Shown: piece after piece, positions 1-8,192 of the stretch
Position numbering within the stretch: position 1 is the first letter of the stretch
How the letters are laid out: the number at the start of each line of letters is the position of its first letter
DNA from: Chitinophaga alhagiae
GTDB lineage: Bacteria > Bacteroidota > Bacteroidia > Chitinophagales > Chitinophagaceae
DNA: 64,000 nucleotides
NCBI RefSeq assembly: GCF_003568665.1
Contig: NZ_QXMH01000004.1
Span: 538,942 to 602,941, forward strand
Direction of reading: 5' to 3'
Notes under the pieces: generated by a model
Told to the model about the DNA's origin: nothing
What the model saw: only the letters and a program-made list of their open reading frames with translations
Databases searched by the model: none
Translations under genes and position numbers: made by a program

Positions 1-417
1 GTTTACAGCTTCTTTCCACTCGTTGCCCCTGGGGTTGGTGCTCATCCATATGGGGAAATTGGTGGAATAGGTGGAGCCGAATACCAGCATGGTATCTCCC
101 ATCACGGCCACTGCCGGGGCGCACAGCTCGTCGTACACCTTATGCCAGGGTTTGAGGAACCGGCGTGACACAAAATGCCAGTTGAGCATGTTGCTGCTCC
201 ACCAGTATCCCCACTGGTTGGTAGAGAAGAGGTAATAATCGCCCTTGTAGTTAACGATCACCGGGTCTGCCGTAGCGCGGTGTTTGCCCCAGGCGGCAAA
301 ATCGGGGATGGGCGTATAGCCGTAGTCAATGTTGACAGGGTTGCAGTATGTACGCTGCTGCGCCTGTAGCGGCGCGGCCAACAGCAGCAAGAGGCATGCG
401 GACAAAATGGTTCTCAT
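1..417 (-). CDS. Glycoside hydrolase family 43-like secreted protein (partial, C-terminus outside window)
   Basis: Only the first 139 codons are present; the gene runs off the left edge. The protein opens with a cleavable signal peptide (hydrophobic run to about residue 18, then QAQQ), so it is exported. The mature part begins NPVNIDYGY and has the motif ADPVIVNYKGDYYLFST at about residues 50-66. This matches the first blade of the five-bladed GH43 propeller, where the Asp of ADP (D51) would be the catalytic base. GH43 enzymes cleave arabinan, xylan or related side chains; the exact substrate cannot be read from this fragment. The start is the ATG at 417 because it gives a clean signal peptide. 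It lies downstream of the triple terminator region, so it probably has its own promoter at 418-505. A related non-GH43 propeller is possible. Confidence 0.75.
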   Translation of the reverse strand, partial: MRTILSACLLLLLAAPLQAQQRTYCNPVNIDYGYTPIPDFAAWGKHRATADPVIVNYKGDYYLFSTNQWGYWWSSNMLNWHFVSRRFLKPWHKVYDELCAPAVAVMGDTMLVFGSTYSTNFPIWMSTNPRGNEWKEAVN

Positions 418-550
418 ACGCAGTAACTTTCCTGATGTTCTAAGTTCCGAAAAAATGACATGCGCCCGCATAAAAAATTACCGGTACTGTTGGGTAGCGA
501 GATAAGCGGTTGGCCTGCGGGCGATACCTGTATGTCCGCCTGCCAGAAAA

Positions 551-574
551 AACCGGCAGTTGGTACTGCCGGTT
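551..574 (-). terminator. Rho-independent terminator, distal copy
   Basis: Perfect hairpin AACCGGCAGT-TGGT-ACTGCCGGTT. The A-run just before it on the plus strand becomes a U-tract on the minus transcript. This is the farthest of three identical hairpins downstream of the S10 peptidase gene. Confidence 0.8.
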
Positions 575-631
575 AACGAGATGTAGCGGTTGGCCTGCGG
601 GCGATACCTGTATGTCCGCCTGCCAGAAAAA

Positions 632-655
632 AACCGGCAGTTGGTACTGCCGGTT
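632..655 (-). terminator. Rho-independent terminator, middle copy
   Basis: Same 10-bp stem and TGGT loop as its neighbours, with seven A on the plus strand beside it giving a U-tract on the minus transcript. It lies in the second 81-bp repeat unit. Confidence 0.8.
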
Positions 656-713
656 AACGAGATGTAGCGGTTGGCCCTGCGGGCGATACCTGTATGTCCG
701 CCTGCCAGAAAAA

Positions 714-737
714 AACCGGCAGTTGGTACTGCCGGTT
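714..737 (-). terminator. Rho-independent terminator of the S10 peptidase gene, proximal copy
   Basis: Perfect 10-bp stem with a 4-nt loop followed on the minus transcript by a U-tract. It lies about 32 bp beyond the peptidase stop codon, so it is the first terminator met by the polymerase; two more copies follow. Confidence 0.85.
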
Positions 738-769
738 AACGAGATGTAGCGGTTGGCCCTGCGGGCGTG

Positions 770-2299
770 TCAGTATTTTGCCGCCTGCCCGTTTTTCGGA
801 ATAGCTTTCAGGATGAACTCGCGGAGGTGGTCGTTACTGGTGGCCAGGTCATCTTTGCGGAGGTACATCATATGCCCGCTGCGGTAGCCTTCCCAGGAGA
901 GGCGGTCTTTCAGCCGGCCGCTGGGGTCCAGCTGCCACATGCTGTATTTGGCGTTGAAATAATCACAGGCGCCATCGTAATACCCGCTCTGGATCAGCAC
1001 GTGCAGGAAAGGGTTTTGCGCCATGGCCTGCCGCAGGTTCTCCCCTGTTCTGTTGCCGTTATTGTCCCACGGAAATACCGGCCCGAACATGTAGTATTTC
1101 AGGTCTGTTTTGTATTTCAGCTCTTCCCGCAGGTACATGTTGATGGCGGGGGTGAAAGAATGCAGCCAGGAGGTCAGCTCGGCGTTAAAATCCACCCGGT
1201 CTCCCGCATCGCGCCGGTCAATGCCCAGGTAGCGGGAATCCAGCCGGCCTACAGTGTAGCCGCGTTCGCGCAGCAGCTCTTTCCAGAAGAAGTTCAGGGG
1301 AATGTCCAGGTTATTTTGCAGCACGGCTTTTTCCGAGATGCCGGCATAGCGGCTTACCCGGGCGGCAATTTCCTTTTTGCGCGCATCGGTAATAAAGCCG
1401 CCCTCCGCCAGCGCGGGCAGGTACTCCTTGATGGTGAACTGCTCTACTTCCTGCAGCATCTGGGTGAGGTCTTTCTGTTGCAGGTCTGCCGCCAATGCTT
1501 TGTGGTACCAGGCGGTGGCCGCAAAGTAAGGGAGGCGCAATGCGGCAGACGCGGGGCCTGAGCGCTCAATGCCCAGCTCCGTGGGCGATACGAGCACCAC
1601 CCCATTCACATAGATCCATTGCGCATTTTGCAGTTCCAGCGCCAGCCCGGACACACGCGTGGTGCCGTAGCTTTCGCCCACCAGGTACTTGGGAGAGGCC
1701 CAGCGGTTGTAGCGGGTAATAAATGTATTGATCCATTCGGCCAGGTACTTCACATCCTGGTTCACGCCAAAGAATTTTGTGCCGGGCACGTCTTTACCGG
1801 CGGCGCGGGAAAAGCCGGTGTTCACGGGGTCTACGTACACAATATCCGCCGCGTCCAGTATAGAGTGCGGGTTATCTTTCAGGCCGTACGGCTGTACGGG
1901 ATATCCTTCATCGTCAATATTCAGCACCCTTGGGCCGGTGTAGCCGATCTGCATCCATACAGACGCCGTGCCCGGCCCGCCATTGAACGAAAACACCAGC
2001 GGGCGGACCGCCTGGTTGTCTACATTGGTCCTTTCAAAATAAGTATAAAAAACACCGGCTATGGTTTTGCCGTCGTCGTCCCACACGGGCAGTGAGCCGG
2101 CCGTTACCTTGTAAGGTACCTTTTGCCCGCGGATGGTCACCTCATGCCGGGTTACCACGCTGGCATCTATTTTCAGCGAGCGGCCGGGAGTGGCGCTGTA
2201 CAATTTGCCATCAGCGGAATCCTTTGCAGGCGCAGGCCCTTTTTGTGCGTATAGCTGGCTGCAGCCCAGCAGTAGGGCCGCGGTGAGGAAGTGTTTCAT
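770..2299 (-). CDS. Secreted S10 family serine carboxypeptidase
   Basis: This 509-residue protein has a signal peptide (to about residue 19, ending YAQ) and the S10 carboxypeptidase fold. The oxyanion-hole motif FNGGPG is at about 105-110 and the nucleophile motif VGESYGT puts the serine at about 210. The catalytic Asp is probably in GYYDGACDY (about 440-447) and the His in SGHMMY (about 476). S10 enzymes remove residues from peptide C-termini and work at acidic pH; here the enzyme is expected in the periplasm or outside the cell. Length is normal for bacterial members. The ATG at 2299 is chosen because it directly precedes the signal peptide. No partner gene is close; it is probably transcribed alone, and three tandem copies of its terminator follow. 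Confidence 0.92.
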   Translation of the reverse strand: MKHFLTAALLLGCSQLYAQKGPAPAKDSADGKLYSATPGRSLKIDASVVTRHEVTIRGQKVPYKVTAGSLPVWDDDGKTIAGVFYTYFERTNVDNQAVRPLVFSFNGGPGTASVWMQIGYTGPRVLNIDDEGYPVQPYGLKDNPHSILDAADIVYVDPVNTGFSRAAGKDVPGTKFFGVNQDVKYLAEWINTFITRYNRWASPKYLVGESYGTTRVSGLALELQNAQWIYVNGVVLVSPTELGIERSGPASAALRLPYFAATAWYHKALAADLQQKDLTQMLQEVEQFTIKEYLPALAEGGFITDARKKEIAARVSRYAGISEKAVLQNNLDIPLNFFWKELLRERGYTVGRLDSRYLGIDRRDAGDRVDFNAELTSWLHSFTPAINMYLREELKYKTDLKYYMFGPVFPWDNNGNRTGENLRQAMAQNPFLHVLIQSGYYDGACDYFNAKYSMWQLDPSGRLKDRLSWEGYRSGHMMYLRKDDLATSNDHLREFILKAIPKNGQAAKY

Positions 2300-2548
2300 A
2301 ATTTAAACATAGGGTATATGTTTGAATTTACGGGATTTTTTGTGATAAGGGCAGAGAAGAACTAAAAGAATTTGTTGATCTGATAAAACCGATGAGATAT
2401 AAAACCACGAGAGAAATAGGGGATAATAATAATCACCTGATCTGGAGCGTAATACCTGTATAAAAGAAAAAAGGCAGTGCCAGTTTCCCGGTCAAAGCCT
2501 CCGGCGTAAAGATAGGTGAATATAAATTACCGGCAAAAAAATATGGTA

Positions 2549-4702
2549 TTATTTTTTCGTCATAAATACCCACTTCACTTTCTTCTCATACCCAAAAGGT
2601 TTCCCCGCCACAGGCCCGCTCATCTCCCCTTTCAGCGTACCGCTTTTATCTTTTGATACGTTCAGCATTACCGCTGAAAAAGCGCCTTTTTCGTAATTAA
2701 AAGTAGTTCCGTCATCATCATACAACGTGAAGCTGCCGGCTGCGGTACCGTAATGCCTCACTTCCAGCGGCAGCACCTCTCCTGCTTTAGGCGCCTGCCG
2801 GCGGGCGGGTATCATGGGGATGATGGCCCCGTCCTTCACGAACAGCGGTATCTTGTCCAGCACAGCAGTAACGGTGATCTCCTGGTTTTCACCGGCCAGT
2901 TGGCCGGTATAAAAGTCATACCACTTGCCGGCGGGCAGCTGCACCTTGCGGCTTTTTTCACCGGCAAATACCGGTGCCACCAGTATATTGTCTCCCATCA
3001 TGTACTGATCTTTCAGCTCCGCGCGGGTTTTGGCTTCATAAGGGTTCAGGGTGGCATCCAGCTTGCCGCCGGTTTCGCGGGCGGCATAGGCAAAGCCGTC
3101 TATCAGGTTCATGGAGCGGAACGGGGGCTTGCCTTCAAAATGATATTGGGCAAAAGTGGAGTAGATGTAAGGCAACAGCCGCATACGCAGCATGGCCACC
3201 TCCTGCACCGCCTTTTCCACTTCAGGGAAAGACCATGGCTTGGTACCGTCTGCCCAGGCATTCAACATGGCCATGGGGGAAAAACAAACGCTCTGCATCC
3301 TTCTCACCCACTCTTCCGCGGACTTGGAGGCGCGCACTTCCGGCGTCCACAATACGCCAATGAAGCTGCTGTTCACCAGGGCCGTAATAAAATCAGGATG
3401 GGAATAATAATCGTTATAGATCACGTACGGGAAATTGCTGGCGCCTGCGTTAGACGCCCTTACCAGCCCATACGTACGCTGGTTCTGCTCCCGGTACCAC
3501 TCGTCCGTCATCTTCTGCATGATCACCCCGTACACCTGCCGCATCTGCTCTGCCGTGGTGCCTGAGGGGAAGGAGGCCACATCGGGCCACAGCCACTTGT
3601 CGTAACCATCGTTCTCATCCATTTTATACCCGCTCACGCCGATGGATATATGATTTTTGATGAAGTGCTCTTTCCACAGCTGACGGGCTGCAGGAATGGT
3701 GAAATCTGTTACCAGGCCGTTCCATACGGTATGTGTGCCGGCGTAGGGCTTCACTTTGCTGTACAGGCTGCTTTTGGGAGATACGTAAGGGTTCAGCCAG
3801 AGGTTGGCGCGCACGCCTTTTTGGGCCAGGCTGGTGATAAACCCTTTCGGGTCGGGGAAGCGGCTGCTGTCCCATTCAAAGGTGCAGGGGTAGCTCATGG
3901 AGTGCCAGCCCGGCTCCACGCCAATAAAGTCCAGCGGAAAGTTATGCGCTTCAAACTCGGCCGCTTCGCGGAGAATATCTGATTGGGAATAGAGCGTGGG
4001 AACGCGCTGGGTGAAACCCAGGCCCCACTTGGGCGGCAGGTAACCACCACCATTGAAGAGGTTGTAACGCTGCACAGCGTTCATGGCGGTGGGCCCGCCA
4101 AAAACGTAGATCTCCACCCCGGCGGCGGGCACCAGTACTTCCACCCCGTCTGAGTACGGCATGCTCTGCCACTTCTTGCTTTTATCATTCCGGTCTATCA
4201 GCTCCGGCGGGTGCCTGGTATCTACGCGCACGGCCGTACCGGCGTATACAGTGAGGTACCGCGCGGCGTCTATCAGCACGCCGTAACCGCGGGACGATAC
4301 GTAGAACGGCACCGGGGCGTGGGTGCGCCCGTTGTCTGTTCCGCCATAATGGTCCATATGCAGCTGGCTCACGCGGCCGCGCTGGTTCACGGTCTTAAAA
4401 TTGAGGCCGAGGCCGAAAAGCTGTTCATCCCTTTCCAGCGGGAACTTGAGGTATACCTTGCCATCTTCCAGGCGCACGGTAATATCCGTTTGCGGCAGGG
4501 GGAATTGGGCGGCGGGCAGTTTTTGCAGGGAGGCCGCGTTGGGCGTTGCGCCCGCGGCTTTGAGGAGGCTGATCTTTTCAGGTGTGCCGGCTACGGCTTT
4601 CCAGACGCCGGGCTGCACCTGCTGCCATTGTAAGGATAATTGCTGTGCGGTGGCTGCCGCGCACAGCAGCAGGCATACCAGCGCCAATCGGGCTGTTTTC
4701 AT
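2549..4702 (-). CDS. Secreted glycoside hydrolase family 31 (alpha-glucosidase/alpha-xylosidase type)
   Basis: The 717-residue protein has a signal peptide ending around residue 19 (ATAQ), an N-terminal beta-sandwich (about 20-210), a TIM barrel (about 220-560) and C-terminal beta domains. PLDFIGVEPGWH lies in an early barrel strand. The catalytic nucleophile is most likely D362 in GYKMDENDGYD, the usual GH31 position. LWTPEVRAS and the late barrel segment before the C-terminal sheets also fit. GH31 enzymes release alpha-linked glucose, xylose or galactose from chain ends with retention; the specificity cannot be assigned here. It is flanked by a metallophosphoesterase and a carboxypeptidase with intergenic gaps of about 185 and 250 bp, so it is probably monocistronic. 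The 250 bp after its stop hold no clear gene or hairpin. Confidence 0.9.
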   Translation of the reverse strand: MKTARLALVCLLLCAAATAQQLSLQWQQVQPGVWKAVAGTPEKISLLKAAGATPNAASLQKLPAAQFPLPQTDITVRLEDGKVYLKFPLERDEQLFGLGLNFKTVNQRGRVSQLHMDHYGGTDNGRTHAPVPFYVSSRGYGVLIDAARYLTVYAGTAVRVDTRHPPELIDRNDKSKKWQSMPYSDGVEVLVPAAGVEIYVFGGPTAMNAVQRYNLFNGGGYLPPKWGLGFTQRVPTLYSQSDILREAAEFEAHNFPLDFIGVEPGWHSMSYPCTFEWDSSRFPDPKGFITSLAQKGVRANLWLNPYVSPKSSLYSKVKPYAGTHTVWNGLVTDFTIPAARQLWKEHFIKNHISIGVSGYKMDENDGYDKWLWPDVASFPSGTTAEQMRQVYGVIMQKMTDEWYREQNQRTYGLVRASNAGASNFPYVIYNDYYSHPDFITALVNSSFIGVLWTPEVRASKSAEEWVRRMQSVCFSPMAMLNAWADGTKPWSFPEVEKAVQEVAMLRMRLLPYIYSTFAQYHFEGKPPFRSMNLIDGFAYAARETGGKLDATLNPYEAKTRAELKDQYMMGDNILVAPVFAGEKSRKVQLPAGKWYDFYTGQLAGENQEITVTAVLDKIPLFVKDGAIIPMIPARRQAPKAGEVLPLEVRHYGTAAGSFTLYDDDGTTFNYEKGAFSAVMLNVSKDKSGTLKGEMSGPVAGKPFGYEKKVKWVFMTKK

Positions 4703-4821
4703 AACTTGATGGAATTGCAGGCATCAAGTTAGCAAGAAAATCCACGTTTTCTCCTTTTGATCAATATACTGGCAGTAAACGCTAAAAAACAGGAAGCCAG
4801 CGGGCCGGGGATTGGCACAAC

Positions 4822-4911
4822 CGCAGGCAGTACGTTCCGTTTACGGTAAAACACGAAGCAGTCTAACCCGCGTTTTTTTGCGCGCCGTCAGGCGGGCAGT
4901 ACGTTCTGGTT
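4822..4911. repeat. Degenerate copy of the metallophosphoesterase 3' end downstream of the gene
   Basis: The segment at 4822-4843 resembles 4890-4911, which encodes the last residues (NVLPA) and borders the stop of the metallophosphoesterase gene. They share a 12-bp identical core, GGCAGTACGTTC, and about 19 of 23 positions overall, at a spacing of 68 bp. The match is short, so chance is not excluded. Confidence 0.45.
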
Positions 4912-5724
4912 CACAGGTTCTTTCACGGCGGGGTTTACCTGGTAGCACAGTATTTTACCGCTGGTCAGCACTTCTACCACGCGGTAACCGTGGTAGGGCG
5001 TTCCCCAGCTGCCGCCCAGGTGGCCGTCAAAGAAATAATGTTTACCGTTCTTTTCCTTCATGCCATCTTCCGCATGGTCGTGCCCGTGGAAGATGGCCCG
5101 GAGGTTGGGCTGGGCAGAGAACATATCTGTCAGTTCCGGACAGTCGATGCCGTGTTTCGTCCATTTTACGGGCGTGATGTGCATGATCACGAAGAGATGT
5201 TTTTTATCCCGGTATTGCTGCAGTTTGGCGCGTGTCCATTCCAGGTCAGGACAAATATACTTGCCTGTTACGTCTGCGGTGTTGAGCACCAGGAAGGCGG
5301 CATCGCCCTGCTCCACCACATGGTGCCAGCGCGTGCCCCAGGTTTTCTCCCAATCGTCTTCCGGGATCATGTCGTGATTGCCGTGAGATACAGCATACGG
5401 CATTTTCAACTGGTCCCAGGTGCTTTTCACCTCCGGCAGCAAGGCCGGGTTGTTATGAAAAATATCCCCGTTAATAAATGCATAGTGCAAGCCCCTGCCC
5501 TTCTTTTCTTTATTGAGCCAGCCCGTCATGCGCTGATGGTTTTCTACCCAAGTAGTTTTGGCCTCGCCGAAATGGCCGTCAGACGTGAGGGCAAAGCGCA
5601 GGGCCACCTTGTCTTTGGCGGGCAGCGTAAAGCCCGGGGCGGCAAAAGATTGCAGGGTATTGCCGGCGCCAATGAGCACAATGCCCTTGAGGGTGTTTTC
5701 GAGGAATTTGCGACGTGTGAGCAT
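4888..5724 (-). CDS. Exported calcineurin-like metallophosphoesterase
   Basis: A 278-residue protein with a Tat-like N-terminus (twin Arg in TRRKFL followed by a hydrophobic stretch), so it is probably exported folded. It carries the full set of metal ligands of this superfamily: SDGHF (D49, H51), NGDIF (D87), HGNHD (N116, H117), the isolated H182 in MHITP, and GHDH at 214-217. These bind two metal ions that hydrolyse phosphomono- or phosphodiesters; the substrate is unknown. The start at 5724 gives the complete signal. The upstream region is filled with 41-bp repeats, and the gene lies 185 bp upstream of the GH31 gene with no obvious operon link. Confidence 0.9.
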   Translation of the reverse strand: MLTRRKFLENTLKGIVLIGAGNTLQSFAAPGFTLPAKDKVALRFALTSDGHFGEAKTTWVENHQRMTGWLNKEKKGRGLHYAFINGDIFHNNPALLPEVKSTWDQLKMPYAVSHGNHDMIPEDDWEKTWGTRWHHVVEQGDAAFLVLNTADVTGKYICPDLEWTRAKLQQYRDKKHLFVIMHITPVKWTKHGIDCPELTDMFSAQPNLRAIFHGHDHAEDGMKEKNGKHYFFDGHLGGSWGTPYHGYRVVEVLTSGKILCYQVNPAVKEPVNQNVLPA

Positions 5725-5772
5725 GCCATGAAGATACTTATTTCCGGGAAGCGGAGGTAGTAGGGAAACGAA

Positions 5773-5977
5773 AAATTAATGCAGCCGGCGGCATGCACTG
5801 GCGCAGGCTGGTCATGCATGCCATGGAGGACAGGTGTACTGGCATAAACCGGTTGTGCATACTGTAGAGGGCAGGTGTATTGGTATAAACCGATTGTGCA
5901 TACTGTAGAGGACAGGTGTATTGGCATAAACCGGTTGTGCATGCGGGCGGGTGCGTGTACTGAAGCACGCGGTTGTA
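5773..5977. repeat. 41-bp tandem repeat, about five copies
   Basis: Three well conserved units lie at 5814-5854, 5855-5895 and 5896-5936, each containing ACAGGTGTA or GCAGGTGTA followed by TTGGCATAAACCGGTT or a close variant. Degenerate flanking units cover 5773-5813 and 5937-5977. The period is not a multiple of three and there are no unique spacers, so it is neither a coding repeat nor a CRISPR array. It fills the gap between the stop codon of the unknown gene at 5998 and the start of the metallophosphoesterase. Confidence 0.9.
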
Positions 5978-5997
5978 CGCACCGCGGAGCTACCCGT

Positions 5998-6477
5998 TCA
6001 CGCAAAGGTCAGCGTGTCCAGTTGTTTCCTGTAATCGTACTGCAGGTCTTCGTGCAGGGTTTCCAGCGCCTTTTCAATTTTGCGCAGCTGCTGCACATAC
6101 AGGTTGGTAAGCTGTACGCTCCGGTCTATCTGGATGCCGCAGCGCCTCATTTTCCGGCAGAAAAAAAGCAGCAGCTCAATTTCGGCCTGTTTGGAACCGG
6201 TAAAGCGGATGTGTTTGTTGGTGATGCGCAGTATTTTGCGCAGGGTCTTTTTGGCGTGGTAGAGGTGCGTAGTGGTCATGCCATCAAACTCCAGGGCAAT
6301 ATACTCCTGTACGGAGGCAATGTACCCGTCAAGACTGTGGCTTTCTAACAGCAGGTAGGTGAGCAGTTCCTTGCTTTCCTTTTTGAATTTGGCCAGCCGC
6401 AGGCACAGCTCCACCAGCTCCGCGGGCGGCAGGGCGGAAAGCTCCGTTTTCAGTTCGTTGATGGTGGCTACTTTCAT
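5998..6477 (-). CDS. Conserved hypothetical protein
   Basis: 159 residues, no signal peptide or membrane segment, so cytoplasmic. It is largely alpha-helical, rich in Leu, Lys and Glu, with heptad-like stretches at about 8-45 and 105-150. I do not recognise a catalytic motif or a named domain. It is the last gene of a three-gene minus-strand operon after the CvfB-like and SRPBCC genes, with only 9 bp separating it from the SRPBCC gene, so it is co-transcribed with them. The tandem 41-bp repeats start about 20 bp beyond its stop codon. Similar proteins probably exist in related Bacteroidota, but the function is unknown. Confidence 0.8.
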   Translation of the reverse strand: MKVATINELKTELSALPPAELVELCLRLAKFKKESKELLTYLLLESHSLDGYIASVQEYIALEFDGMTTTHLYHAKKTLRKILRITNKHIRFTGSKQAEIELLLFFCRKMRRCGIQIDRSVQLTNLYVQQLRKIEKALETLHEDLQYDYRKQLDTLTFA

Positions 6478-6486
6478 GTATCCCGG

Positions 6487-6867
6487 CTATTCCTGGTAAA
6501 AGTCTATCAAAGCGCCAAAGTAGGTATCGTTCCAGCCCTCCACTATATCGTGATAGGCTTCATCGGGGATGTTGGTATGTTTCAGTTCCGCGGAGGTGCC
6601 TTTTTTATGCGGGTGCAGGATGATGGTAACAATGGAGGGCGCTTCCTGCTCTCCGAAATACCATTCCTGCACAATTTTTTTGTCTTCCGCAAACTCCAGG
6701 TTCTTGCCGGCAATGCTGCCGTCCCAGAGGGAAAATTCCGAGCCGGGCTCGGTGCTCATTTCCGCTTTATCTCCCGTCCATAGCTGGATGGTGGCGGGGT
6801 TGGTGAGCGCGCGGTACACATCTTCAGGGGGGGCGGGTATTTCGAAGTGTTTCTTGTAATCTTTCAT
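6487..6867 (-). CDS. SRPBCC (AHSA1-like) domain protein
   Basis: A 126-residue cytoplasmic protein consisting of one START/Bet v 1-like fold. Features are the N-terminal segment HFEIPAPPEDVYRALTNPATIQLW, with the usual helix after the first strand, and the aromatic pattern VQEWYF and EGWNDTYFG near the C-terminus, typical of AHSA1/polyketide-cyclase-like proteins. Such proteins form a hydrophobic pocket and bind small lipophilic ligands or act as co-chaperones; nothing here indicates which. It starts 5 bp downstream of the CvfB-like gene stop and ends 9 bp before the next gene, so it is the middle gene of an operon. Confidence 0.85.
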   Translation of the reverse strand: MKDYKKHFEIPAPPEDVYRALTNPATIQLWTGDKAEMSTEPGSEFSLWDGSIAGKNLEFAEDKKIVQEWYFGEQEAPSIVTIILHPHKKGTSAELKHTNIPDEAYHDIVEGWNDTYFGALIDFYQE

Positions 6868-6872
6868 CTGTT

Positions 6873-7706
6873 TTATTGTTCCAGTAACTGAATGCCGGTT
6901 TTGGTGAAGGCGATCTTCTGCTGTTTGTACAAGGCGCCGGTTACCATTTTGAATGTTTTTTTGCTCATGCCAAAGAAGGCGTAGATCTCTTCCGGGTCAG
7001 ACTTGTCGTGGTACGGCAGGTAACCATTGTTTTCCTGCAGCAGGCGGAGCACTTTCCCGGTTTCGTCTTCCACCCTTCCGTATCCCTGCCGGCCGGGCAC
7101 CACGTCTATCTTGTTATCGTCTTTGATGGCTTTGATGAAGCCCTGGAAACGGTCTCCGATGTCCATGGGCCTGAACTGGTCCGCAAAGTGCAGCACGCCC
7201 GTGTGCCGGTTGTTGATGATGGTCACAAAACCGATGTCTGTACGGCGGTAGATCACCAGGTCTACCACATCTTTTTCTTTTACCGTCAGGTCTTCGTTGC
7301 TGAGGTACTGATCTATTTTTTCAGTAGCGGCAATACGGCCGGTGAGCTTGTCTATATAGATCATCACCAGGTATTCCTGGCCTTTGCGCATTTTTGAAAG
7401 CTGCTGGGATTTGGGCACAAAGAGGTCTTTCATCAGGCCCCAGTCCAGGAAAGCGCCCTGGTCCGTAACATCTACGGCTTTGAGGCTGACAATATCCCCT
7501 GCAATGCCGAGGGGTTTTTCCGTGGTGGCAATGAGGCGGTTCTCGGAATCGTGGTAAAGGAAAACTTCCAGCTCGTCACCCGGCCGGGTGCCTTTCGGCA
7601 CGTACCTTTTAGGCAGGAGGATCTCCTGTTCCCCGCCGTCGAGGTATACACCAAAATCCGCTTCCTTCTTCACTTTTAAAGTATTGTACGCGCCTACCTG
7701 GATCAT
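6873..7706 (-). CDS. cvfB: S1-domain RNA-binding protein, CvfB/YitL family
   Basis: 277 residues, cytoplasmic. The protein shows consecutive S1-type OB folds: about 1-65 (DFGVYLDGG followed by LLPKRYVPKGTRPGDELEVFLY), about 66-140 (GAFLDWGLMKDLFVP) and about 145-210 (GFVTIINNRHTGVLHF), then a C-terminal winged-helix region (about 220-277, IYAFFGMSKKTFKMVTGALYK). This domain order and length match the CvfB family. CvfB homologues influence virulence and RNA metabolism in Firmicutes; the role in Bacteroidota is not established. It is the first gene of the three-gene operon continuing to 5998. The divergent 193-bp gap to the cold-shock gene must carry both promoters. Confidence 0.9.
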   Translation of the reverse strand: MIQVGAYNTLKVKKEADFGVYLDGGEQEILLPKRYVPKGTRPGDELEVFLYHDSENRLIATTEKPLGIAGDIVSLKAVDVTDQGAFLDWGLMKDLFVPKSQQLSKMRKGQEYLVMIYIDKLTGRIAATEKIDQYLSNEDLTVKEKDVVDLVIYRRTDIGFVTIINNRHTGVLHFADQFRPMDIGDRFQGFIKAIKDDNKIDVVPGRQGYGRVEDETGKVLRLLQENNGYLPYHDKSDPEEIYAFFGMSKKTFKMVTGALYKQQKIAFTKTGIQLLEQ

Positions 7707-7899
7707 AAATTCGCTTTATTGACCGCAAAGGTACAATAAAATAAGTCTTGCAAAATGGGAAAGATGCTACATATGCTTTAAATAGCGTATTCATAAACAA
7801 CTAATAAATATGCGCTGAATAATTGAAACACATATTATTAGGCGCTACCGATTATTAGTGCTACCTTCGGCTCCTTATTTTTTATAATTCTTTTACACA
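7707..7899 (+). promoter_or_regulatory. Divergent promoter region and cold-shock gene leader
   Basis: This AT-rich 193-bp gap separates the CvfB-like operon from the cold-shock gene. Near its end a short direct repeat, TTATTAGGCGCTACC and TTATTAGTGCTACC, occurs at about 7836-7867, and TACCTTCG at 7862 differs by one base from a TAnnTTTG -7 box. Cold-shock genes often have regulatory leaders, but I cannot fix the transcription start. Confidence 0.35.
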
Positions 7900-8103
7900 A
7901 TGGAACAAAAATTCACAGGAACTGTAAAGTTCTTCAATGAAACAAAAGGTTTTGGCTTCATCAAGCATGATGAATCCGCCAAAGAAACTTTTGTACACGC
8001 AAACGGCCTCATTCATGAAATTCAACAGGATGACCGTGTTGAGTTTGAACTGCAGGAAGGCAGGAAAGGCATGAATGCCGTTAACGTTAGACGTATTGAT
8101 TAA
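7900..8103 (+). CDS. Cold-shock domain protein (CspA family)
   Basis: A 67-residue single cold-shock domain. The two nucleic-acid-binding motifs are present: RNP1 as KGFGFIKH (about 17-24) and RNP2 as ETFVHAN (about 30-36). The start TGTVKFFNETKGFGFI is classic for the family. It binds single-stranded RNA or DNA and acts as an RNA chaperone in the cytoplasm. The length is close to the usual 63-70 residues. It is monocistronic, with a strong terminator 23 bp after the stop. Whether it is cold-induced cannot be judged from sequence. Confidence 0.97.
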   Translation: MEQKFTGTVKFFNETKGFGFIKHDESAKETFVHANGLIHEIQQDDRVEFELQEGRKGMNAVNVRRID

Positions 8104-8126
8104 GCTTGCTTAAAATATGTTTTACC

Positions 8127-8155
8127 GGCCGGTCTTTTTGACCGGCCTTTTTTTT
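8127..8155 (+). terminator. Rho-independent terminator of the cold-shock gene
   Basis: Perfect 8-bp stem GGCCGGTC / GACCGGCC with a five-T loop, followed by eight T residues. Confidence 0.95.
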
Positions 8156-8192
8156 GCCCAGCCTTTTTGCCCTTGATGTTCGGGCCTCTTTA

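Larger units (their letters stand above)
506..767. repeat. Tandem 80-82 bp repeat, three full copies plus a partial fourth
   Basis: Units start at 506, 586 and 667 (80, 81 and 82 bp); the first 19 bp of a fourth occur at 749-767. Each unit contains GCGGTTGGCC(C)TGCGGGCG, then a degenerate stretch resembling the last codons of the adjacent S10 peptidase gene (CCGCCTGCC with flanking matches), then a perfect 10-bp hairpin. The copies differ almost only in homopolymer or CC/CCC length, which suggests recent amplification. The array begins 2 bp beyond the peptidase stop codon. Confidence 0.9.

Noticed and set aside
5773..5977. Possible CRISPR array
   Set aside because: The units follow one another directly with no unique spacers, and there are no cas genes.
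5544..6005. Minus-strand frames through the 41-bp repeats
   Set aside because: Translation is a repeat of the intergenic array joined to part of the metallophosphoesterase in the wrong frame.
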